Origin: Adineta vaga
Taxonomy: Eukaryota > Rotifera
Assembly (NCBI GenBank): GCA_021613535.1
Contig: CP075492.1
Location: 13,516,001-13,580,000, forward strand
Length of the DNA stretch: 64,000 bases
Reading direction: 5' to 3'
The notes below the pieces were generated by a model, which was not told where the DNA came from, did no database searches, and was given only the letters and a program-made list of their open reading frames with translations. Positions within the stretch are counted from its first letter, which is position 1, and the number at the start of each line of letters is the position of its first letter. The translations under genes were made by a program, and so were the position numbers. Positions 55,688 through 64,000 of the stretch are shown here, in pieces.

Positions 55688-56753
55688 ATGGGCGCAGGCG
55701 AAAGTGCAGCTATACAAGTAAATTTTAATCGACCAAGTTCTTGCTTTTGTGTTGGTGAACAAGTACTTGGAACTGTTTGCTTTACCAATGTACGTGATAA
55801 CATGAAAGTTGATGAAATGTTTATTGAACTTATTGGGGAACTTGGATATACAACGCAAGAAACTCGTTCTACGACTGATTCAAATGGAAATTCCAGTTCC
55901 GAAAGTTATACTGCTTATCATCACATACCATTTTCAACTCTTCGTATGCCTTTAACTCAATCTAAAGATGGAACAGTAAGATTCTTTTCATTAAACTATT
56001 GAGAACTATCTATTATCGATGGTATAGTACAACAATATGGCTATTGGTCGTGGTACATATACATGGCCTTTTGAATTTCATCTTCCTCAAGATTTACCAC
56101 CATCATCAAGTCCGAATTCGATTGCATATCCTCATATCAAATATTATGTTCGAATGGTTGTTGACCGACCATGGTATAAACCGAATATGTGGAAAACTTG
56201 TCCTCTCACAATCTTTCCTCAGTCAACTATTTCTCAGCAGATAAATGAATTGCAACAACCACTATTTTTTGGTGAACAAAATCGTAAACAACTACGTTTA
56301 GAAGGGTATCTCTATACCAGTAGTATTGTACCCGGTCAGTCGCTTTCTTTTCAATTTACTCTTTACAATCCTGAACGAACTACAATTAAAAAAATTAAAG
56401 CATCCTTCGTTCAATGTCGTCAAGCGAATCATGATTCACGACAAGATGTCATTATTTTTACTGATTTGCCCGGTTTGAACGAATTCAATGATACTAATTT
56501 ACAACGAAATTTCGAAATACCCGTTTCTTCCGATTATTTAACACCAACACATACATTTACTACATTATATCAGAATTACTCGTATTCTTTTGCTCTTCGT
56601 TATGAACTGAAACTAGAAGTAAGACCACATGGCGCTTTCACTAAATTTGAAATCAAATTGCCAGTTATTGTTCGAACAAGACCGATGGATATAGATCCCA
56701 TTTCTATGACAAATAATTCGCCACCGAGTTACAAGGAAGCAATGAACAATTGA
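55688..56753 (+). CDS. Arrestin-domain protein (ARRDC-like)
   Basis: Exons 55688-55975 and 56028-56753 (52-bp intron) join in phase 0, about 337 residues. The N-terminal arrestin sandwich has FCVGEQVLGTVCFTNVRDNM and MFIELIGELGYTTQ, then WPFEFHLPQDLPPS. The C-terminal sandwich has EGYLYTSSIVPGQSLSFQFT and YSFALRYELKLEVRPHGAFT. The C-terminus carries PPSYKEA, a PPxY motif that recruits Nedd4-type HECT ubiquitin ligases. Alpha-arrestins act as adaptors for endocytosis and ubiquitination of membrane cargo. The start used (MGAGESAA) is the first Met that opens the arrestin fold. Confidence 0.85.
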
Positions 56754-57368
56754 GCAATTAAACGTTCTTATTTTTTGAAACGAACTTATTTAAAAATAAA
56801 GCCTTTTTGCTAATTATTATTACAATAAGTTTGTCAAAGATAATCAAAAGAAAAGTTTCTTGCATAGTTTGAGTTGTATGCATCTTTTTTCTGCGAGAAT
56901 AAAAAACGTTTTATTGCATAACGACGGTTTTTGTTGATTAGAATTGATTTTGTTTTATGTTTCGCTGATGTAATACATTCAGAACGATTTATATGGCAAC
57001 TTAAAAATACATGAGCAAGTGTTATATCAATGGAGTTGAATAATGCTCATGATGGTGCAAAATGTTTTAGTTTTAATATTATAACATGATAGATAAAAGA
57101 TATACATTTCATTTTTCTATACAACAATGTAAATGTGTTTTGTTATTGTGCTGACAGAATAAAACAATCCACCGTTAAGATGATGTAAGCATTTGATAAG
57201 ACATAAAAAAGAATAATGCAAAACAATGTTCTTATATATTTAAGAAATGAAAACAAAATCGAATCGTTTCTCTTTGATTCCTTCAACAAATTAATTAATT
57301 ATAAGAAAAAAAGTAATTAGGATGTACCGATCCGTTTGTTCTAGATTTAAAAAAAAACTTTGAGTAAA
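56754..57368. other. Intergenic, nothing recognised
   Basis: AT-rich spacer between two co-directional genes. Confidence 0.4.
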
Positions 57369-58145
57369 ATGAATCATTTTATGGCGTTATTATACGTCAT
57401 GCTGATGACATTTCTTTATAGTATGGATGGCAGTAATATGGTTCCTGTTCCACCACAACCGAGTCAAGTATAGAGTTGAATCTTTCGAAAATCCAAATAA
57501 AAAAATCTGTTCATATTATAGTATACGACGTCTATTTTTTTAAATGGTAATCATGGCATGTACTATGCAGATACAACTGTTCAACGAGATCGAATGGATC
57601 TCGATGGTTCAGCAAATACTCTGATTACAGATTTCGAAAATTATCGACAATATCTTATCTCACCCGGTAATATTTCATATTTATCGATTCCTTTTTCCTT
57701 CAAGTATTTCATTTAATTGTAAAGGTAAATGTGAATGGACGATGGTGGGTCCAATATCACCATTATTGAGATTTCCAAGTTATAAATTTATCGGAAATGT
57801 TACATACGATGGTGCCTCATGCTATAAATGGAGTGGTTGTCATCAATACGAGGTAGGATAGAAAACATCAATATGACGAGTGTTGTAAGAGTTAATGTAC
57901 CTTTTATATAGGTTCCTCCCGCACCATTCTTCTATCATGCAACTGTAAACGAAAATATACCAAAAAATCTAAATCTATCTACAATTGATGTTAATATTCG
58001 ATTTACTAATTTTACATTTGGTCCTCCATCATCACCATTATTCGATCTTCCAAAGTCATGCGATCAAATCGAATTTCATCCAAAACATCATCCAATGTTA
58101 TCCTATAGAATGAAGAAGCATAGCAATGTAGAAGAATTCTGTTAA
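57369..58145 (+). CDS. Secreted ependymin/CFAD-N-terminal-like protein
   Basis: Four exons (57369-57467, 57522-57666, 57725-57852, 57912-58145) join in phase with introns of 54-59 bp, about 200 residues. A signal peptide (MNHFMALLYVMLMTFLYSMD) is followed by GMYYADTTVQRDRMDLDGSA, CEWTMVGPISPLLRFPSYKF, ASCYKWSGCHQYE and VPPAPFFYHATV. The succession of a YY/D strand with an R-x-D motif, a C-x-W segment and a second C-Y-x-W resembles the prodomain-like N-terminus of Dictyostelium counting-factor-associated protein D and ependymin-type folds. No peptidase domain follows here. An extracellular binding role is inferred. Confidence 0.65.
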
Positions 58146-58482
58146 TAACGATAAACCTTGATTCAAACGAAACTTTTCTTAAAACGTTTTTTCTTTTGAA
58201 ATATAATCATCGATGTGCATGTATATCCATTTACAGGTTCTCTAAAAACTATAGTCATGAATTACGCTTCAGACTTTGTTCGGAAGATCGAAATCAGATG
58301 AAAACAACTAGTTGTTTTTCGGTGACGAACACTGAAGATAAGATAATGAAAAACATAAGAAGATGACTAAACTATTTACTTCAGTATAAATATGAGAAAT
58401 GAAATGGTAGTTCTTGGTAAAAACAGACTAGAATCGTGATTATACGTAAGGCTTTCAGTTGAGTTTCTTTTTCAGATTTATT
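58146..58482. promoter_or_regulatory. Promoter/5' UTR of dynamin-like GTPase gene
   Basis: The ATG at 58483 follows a splice acceptor (TTTTTCAG, about 58468-58475), so an untranslated first exon probably lies here. No other feature is seen. Confidence 0.35.
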
Positions 58483-61214
58483 ATGAGCACATTGTTTAGC
58501 AACAAACGCTATCAGAATGGATCTGTATCTTCTACAAATTCAACGGAGACTGTGAATTCTCCGTCAGTCGGAAGAGAGAGTCCACTTCTCACTAGATCAT
58601 CGATTATTGGAGAAACAAACAAGAGTAATATGTCTGCTACTTCTCAACCTATTGAATCAAAACCAGACACTGAATCATCGCATGTAAAATATGATTATAC
58701 GTCTGCCTTCGCTTCATATGATGTATTAACAAACGGTTCTGCGACTAATGGACATGCATCATCTACCAGTTCAAAACAAGATTCAAAATCGATTGTTAGT
58801 GGTTCGAGATTACTTCCATCAGCGTTAGAATATTCTAATAAACAAGGAGGCGATTTAGCTGCAAAAGTATCAAAAGAAATTACAACTGATAAAGCAGAAG
58901 TGGTGAATATTATCGCTAATTATGCAATCGAACCATCCGAAATGTTGCATCTAGGTAGATTGAATCTTTTCACTAAGTACGATTAATTTGTTCATTCTAT
59001 TTTAGTTGACCGTTGGATACAACAATTGCTCAGTGAATTCCAACAGCAACGCGATCAATTCAAGCATCGATTAAGTGACAAATGGCAAAATGAAGAGCTA
59101 ACTAGTCTTAAATATGAAAATCATCATCAAACACGTAAGATTTATACAGCTTATCGAGAATTAGAACGAGCACGTAGTGTAACACTTTCACATGAATCAT
59201 TCAATGAATTAAATAATTTTTTACGAGATATTGATGACAGTGAAACAATCACCATGAAACAACGTTTTAATGACATTGCAAAAGATTATTCCAATATTGT
59301 TCAATATTTACAACTTATTGATAACGAAACGGGAATGAGTAACGATGATTATATCAATGATATAAGAAAAACTTTATCGAAATTAAAACAATTAAATAAT
59401 AAACAATCACATACAATTTGTATTATTGGATTAGAAAAAGCTGGAAAATCGACATTTACAAATGCATTACTTGGCTATGAACTCGTGCCCACAGCATCCG
59501 AGCGATGTACTCAAGTACGAACTGTATTAAAACCTCCACCGGATGACAGTGATCAATCATTATTTGCCACAATAAGATTTTATGATGACGATGAATTTCA
59601 CGTTCTCTATAACAAAATGGTAAAGAAAACAGACGAAACAGAAGATCAATTGAATGATCGTCGACATGGAGTAATTACTGCACGAGACGGTTTGAAAGCG
59701 GAATTTCCCGAGAAATATTTTCGTATCAACAATCGAAATGATATAGAAAGAGCACGTACAGAGATTGGTCGCGAATTAAATTATTACATTACTGGTGAAG
59801 TGTATGTTAATATCATAAAGGAAATTTCCATCTATACAGATCGTTTGCCAGGTAATTAATGATTATATTTGAATTGTTTTGTATTCTTTTCGTTCTTATA
59901 TTTATGTTAGGAAAAAATTATGAATTACTCGATGTTCCTGGTTTTGATTCACCCATAAAAGAACATCGTGAAGCTGGTTTAGAAGCGATCAGAACTGCCG
60001 ATGCTTTTGTCTTTCTTACCAATGGTCAACATCCGAATTTAACCGATCCGCAAGTTCGCCTTCTCAATGAAATCCATCAAAATCATTTCGAAGCTATGCA
60101 ACGCGCATTTGGCGTGATTACTAAACTTGATCTTTGTCAAACTCCATCGATCTATCAAGATCATTATGAAAAGGCAGTCAATGAATTAATCGAAAAGAAG
60201 TTCGTACCTGAGCATATTTTTGTAGCGTGTCCTCGAATAGAAATTATCGATAAGAATTCCGAAGAATATCGTGTTATTAATGACAAAATACGGAACTTTA
60301 GTAATGATTTACTTAATGGATTTGAACGAAGTAAAGAAGCATTAAATAAATTCATTGAATTTGAACTGCCAAAAACACATTTGAAACAATTACTTGAATT
60401 AGGACGAATGCGTTTACGTCAATCTGTTATAGAACGATTAAATCTAATCAAAGAAAAACATTTAATCCCAGATGATTTAACTGGTATATCAGTTGATGAA
60501 TATATAAAACGACAAAAAACTGAAAGTTGGGATGGAGTTTATGACTCGAGTGTTTTTCTACCGGCTTTTCAAGAAGTTAATCGTTGGCATACAACTGTTA
60601 TTACGAGGGAACGTGTAAAATTTATTGATGATGTTCGACAAACATTCTATGATGCTTTTCAGAAACTTACGAAACCATTTCTTAATTCAACGGAACAAAT
60701 CGAACAACAAATGTATCAAGCTTATAGCTATTCCAAACTTCAATTAAATCCACATCCAGTGGATAATACTGTTCGACAAGAATTATCTTTTCAATTAGAA
60801 AAAATTGTCGATGATACATCAAATATTTTAGCTAAACATTTCTATCATAAATATGTTTGTGGATTAGAAACTATTATCTATAATATTAGTCCATATTTGA
60901 AGGATCTATATCGAACAACTTTAACATTAGAAAAATGTACTCATGAAACTCATGCATTAGTTCTAAGAGTGTGTCGACCAATCATAACAGCGATATTACG
61001 ATATTCACATTTTGATCTGGCGGCGAAAATGAATGCAATCATTGAATTAATTTATATTGCACCAACAGTTGCATGCAATATCGCATATACTGCTGATAAA
61101 CATGGAAGTACTGGACTTGCTGGAATGGAAATACTTAAAGCAATCGATTTCTTAGAAAATAATCATGATATGACAACATGGATGATACGAAAAATTTTTA
61201 GTAAAAAGAATTAA
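58483..61214 (+). CDS. Dynamin-like large GTPase with disordered N-terminus
   Basis: Exons 58483-58954, 59006-59851 and 59911-61214 (51- and 59-bp introns) join in phase, about 873 residues. The first 150 or so residues are Ser/Thr/Asn-rich and disordered. The GTPase domain has G1 CIIGLEKAGKSTFTNALLGY, a switch-I Thr in ASERCTQVRTV, G3 ELLDVPGFDSP and G4 VITKLDLC. A long helical region follows, as in the middle/stalk domains of dynamin-family or bacterial dynamin-like proteins. No PH, EH or PRD domain is seen. It should bind GTP and act on membranes or in self-assembly. The upstream ATG at 58459 lies before the splice acceptor and is discounted. Confidence 0.8.
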
Positions 61215-62730
61215 ATTGAAATACATTTTGTGACATTTTATTATAATAAAACGATTCATCTTTGTAATATTTGTCATGAAGAAAGATATCTCTTACATAA
61301 ATTTTCAAGATTAGAATATCTCGTATCGTAGAAAAATAATCAATAAGATTTTAAAAGATAGTCTGTCAAAGACTAATATTCATTTCTTCGTTGGATGGAT
61401 CACATTGACAGATAAGGTCACCCATATGGGATATATCATTCTATTTACCAATGTTTCACATGTTAAATAAATTTTTATAATAAATTTTCTAGATTGAAAT
61501 GATATCAAATATGAATACGTTAAACGTCCGAGATGATTTCATATGTTTCACCGTTTCAAAATCGTAAAAGATATGCTGATAACAGATTTGTGTATCACGT
61601 AGAAAATGAATATTGATCAAAAGAACCAAGATTATAAATTTGTTCCAATATTCTTCTCATACCTACAGTATAGTTTGTAACTTAACTAGATAACTAAGAA
61701 TTTCAAAGAATTCCTATACAAATTACCAAAGTTTTATTCATATATTCTATGTAGCCTGAAAAAGAACGTTAACATGATTAAATGGTTATAATAGTAGTCA
61801 AATATCTGGAGAGTTTTCACCACCGAAGTGATGTGAAGAATATTATCGTTCGTGAATTCTCTGATCATGGAAGAAAGAAGTTTTTCGTTTGTTGATGAAT
61901 CAACGTAGACATGAAGAATGAACATATTCTAGTGCATGTATGATCAGGATTGTCGTATTCATATATTTTAATCCTTAATTAGTGAACATCGAATTGCAAG
62001 AAGTTATTTGATGAATATGAAATGATTGAATAATCATAACGAAAGATCTGTTTAATTATCTCTAGATATTGTGATTAAATATTTCATACTCTGCAGCTTT
62101 TTCGTAGATCACATAAACAATGGCTTGATAATAAGCACCTGTCATTCATCTATTCACTTCATTTACGAATATCAATTAATATACAGAAAGATGGGATGTA
62201 AATCACATAAGAACTGAATATTATATTCCCATTTATTGTCAATTTTATTACGAAAAACACTTATCTTGTTTATTGACCAGTTAAATATTCAACTTTTGTT
62301 AGCAATGGATGATTACATGTATAATGAATGATTTTCTACCAATGTGTTCATTCATATAATTTACTCTTATCAAATTAATCTTTCGTGATTTAATTGTATT
62401 ATTGAAGATTATATTGTAAATGTATTGTTACTATCACAACATCTACCAATTGTTTGATAACTTTCTATGATCAAATGAGACGAATGAAATGACACTGTTA
62501 GATAAATTCATGATTTCATGGCATATGAATAATGTTAACATCGAAAGCAAACACGTCCGTGACAATTGTTCTTTTCGATTATTTTGTAATTCTCTCATCT
62601 AGAGATACATGTCAATTGCTTTAGTAATAAATATATGGTAAGTAAATTAATCGTAGATAATTTATGAAAATTTTGAACATGTAAGTATATTTGATCTAAA
62701 TACAAATTGGTATTCCAATGCATTTATCTC
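61215..62730. other. Intergenic, nothing recognised
   Basis: About 1.5 kb of AT-rich DNA, the longest featureless stretch of the window. A possible last exon of the RING/TRAF gene may lie at about 62590-62700 (see that entry). Confidence 0.4.
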
Positions 62731-63258
62731 TTACATTCCGGCAGGATACTTACACTTTAGATGTTTAATTTGTTTCTGTTGAGCATCAATTTGTTCTTGA
62801 AGTTGAACAAATAGAGGTCGAAAAATACTGAAAATACATTTTGTTAAATGATCATTAAGTTCATCTCGTAGTCCTGTCCATGCACATCTCATGTCATTAC
62901 ACGGACATGGTATAATGACTTTGGGACACAAACTATCAATATGATCATTGAAGTTAATTCGTTTCAGATTTGTTTCATTACAAATTTTACATTTAATACG
63001 AAGTTCATTAAGTTCCTCAATCAAAAAAGTGTCATCAATGGGAATTAAATTAGTTGTATCCAATAATGGTTGTTGACATGCAGGACATGATTGATTTTGT
63101 TTGATCAAATTTACAATGCAGAGACGACAAAAGATATGTTTCTTTGGTTGACAATCAGTTGATACAGGATCGACAAATGGACTTCTGCAAATTGAACATT
63201 CTAAACGATCATCTATGAATTCCTTATTCATATACACATAATTAATATCAGTTGCCAT
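62731..63258 (-). CDS. RING + TRAF-type zinc-finger protein, 3' end uncertain
   Basis: 175 residues as an unspliced frame. The N-terminal RING reads ECSICRSPFVDPVSTDC, KKHIFCRLCIVN and CPACQQPLLD. A TRAF-type finger region follows: RIKCKICNETNLKRINFNDH, then CPKVIIPCPCN and the conserved CAWTGLRDELNDHLTKC. A coiled coil starts (VQLQEQIDAQQKQIKHL). At KHLK the sequence is T|GTAAGTATC, a strong donor, so the true gene may splice on, for example to an acceptor (TATTTAG) near 62701, and not end at 62731. It is likely an E3 ligase of the TRAF/RNF41-like group. Confidence 0.75.
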   Translation of the reverse strand: MATDINYVYMNKEFIDDRLECSICRSPFVDPVSTDCQPKKHIFCRLCIVNLIKQNQSCPACQQPLLDTTNLIPIDDTFLIEELNELRIKCKICNETNLKRINFNDHIDSLCPKVIIPCPCNDMRCAWTGLRDELNDHLTKCIFSIFRPLFVQLQEQIDAQQKQIKHLKCKYPAGM

Positions 63259-64000
63259 TAAGTTTGATAAAAAAAATATAATCTAAACAAATTTAAAATG
63301 ATATCAATGCTGAGTTGATGAGGATTCGAAACTTTTGTTGTTCTCGGAATATAGTCTAATGATGTTTGTCTTTATATTTTGATAAAGAAAGAATCTACGA
63401 GAAAGAAAAAAAAGAAAAGATAAGGATTGAATCGAATACATAAGACTAAAAATGAGTGTATGAATCATATAGAAATCTGTCCAACAGAGTATATAGAAAC
63501 TTGTATGCTTTACTCGTATACGAGAACTATTAACACAATGCATTACATACTTATCATACAAATGATAACAGCATAGAAAGAATGAGTAATTTCATATGAT
63601 TTAACAAAGTGGGAAGAAACATTCAAAGAATAAAATAAAGAATATCAAGTCATGATTTAGGTTTAAATTTTTTGTAATATCACCAGGATGTGAATCATTG
63701 ATGGGAATATGAAGGGTGTGGGTGTAAGTGTCTATCTTCTCTCAATCTTCATCCACACTCGTCACAATAATATCCATATGATTGTAATCGAGACACATTA
63801 TACTAGTTGAAATTTCATTATTAAAATCAGCGATAGTTACAGATCCCACACTGAAATCATTAGTATATGAAACTTTCAATCAATAAAAAATAGCTTAGAA
63901 TAATTGAATGTTCCTGAATATGTAATTTTAGACATATTTAGTATTGTTTTTCACTAAATATACATGTATATATATATATATAAATATTGAAAAAGATTAC
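63259..64000. other. Right edge of window, nothing recognised
   Basis: AT-rich promoter-side flank of the RING/TRAF gene. Near the edge is a (TA)n microsatellite at about 63964-63983. No coding pattern. Confidence 0.4.

Noticed and set aside
63300-63390. Minus-strand TTTCGAATCCTC resembling a tRNA T-loop
   Set aside because: No D-arm, anticodon arm or acceptor pairing could be built from the 70 bases upstream.
63700-63735. GGGTGTGGGTGT resembling a telomere-type repeat
   Set aside because: Only two imperfect units inside unique sequence; not an array.
1-64000. CRISPR arrays, operons, bacterial ribosome-binding sites
   Set aside because: The window is spliced eukaryotic DNA; no regularly spaced repeats were seen.

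Overview
The window looks like nuclear DNA of a bdelloid rotifer (Adineta/Rotaria type). This is inferred from three things. The base composition is AT-rich. Genes are densely packed on both strands and carry many GT-AG introns of about 50-60 bp. Several protein families are ones I associate with bdelloids: the ADP-ribosyltransferase-associated N-terminal family, a fast-evolving rhodopsin-like GPCR family, and plant-, fungus- or bacterium-like metabolic genes inside an animal gene set. Species cannot be fixed without a search. All gene models were spliced by eye from reading frame, splice sites and family motifs.

Layout. 0-6.9 kb: a small secreted Gly/Tyr/Asn-rich protein, an SLC33A1-type acetyl-CoA transporter, a GNAT acetyltransferase, a Cys-rich zinc protein with an in-frame TGA, and an E2-like UBC protein. 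7.3-8.1 kb: a compositionally foreign, GC-richer repeat. 8.2-10.6 kb: a bdelloid-family ORF, then a tail-to-tail junction of two gene fragments (sacsin/HSP90-type ATPase and ART-associated). 11.5-20.3 kb: a deoxyribosyltransferase-Nudix fusion, three GPCRs, and a frameshifted GH3 acyl-amido-synthetase-like gene. 20.7-26.7 kb: a zinc-type alcohol dehydrogenase-like oxidoreductase, a broken Lys-rich locus, a MARCH-type RING-CH E3 and a small zinc-knuckle gene. 26.9-32.9 kb: a TRPM-like channel with two copies of an unassigned beta-rich domain. 33.3-36.8 kb: an EF-hand protein, a cycloeucalenol cycloisomerase homologue and, head to head with it, a 2-oxoglutarate dioxygenase. 37.2-40.8 kb: a graveyard of pseudogenes (NHL, pentapeptide-repeat, unknown). 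41.3-47.0 kb: a membrane-anchored laccase-like multicopper oxidase whose intron holds a complete Tigger/pogo transposon. 47.4-54.7 kb: a B-box-like fragment, a Ly6/uPAR pair, a two-TM protein, a P450 and a GH19 chitinase. 55.7-63.3 kb: an arrestin-domain protein, a secreted protein, a dynamin-like GTPase and a RING/TRAF zinc-finger protein.

How the genes fit together. There are no operons; these are separate eukaryotic genes. The notable themes are candidate laterally acquired enzymes (cycloeucalenol cycloisomerase, GH3, GH19, Nudix fusion, IPNS-like dioxygenase) and many recently broken genes lying close to transposon-derived sequence. The most novel item is the TRPM-like channel in which the same unnamed beta-rich module appears once inside the cytoplasmic N-terminal region and again at the C-terminus, where other TRPMs carry a Nudix or kinase domain.
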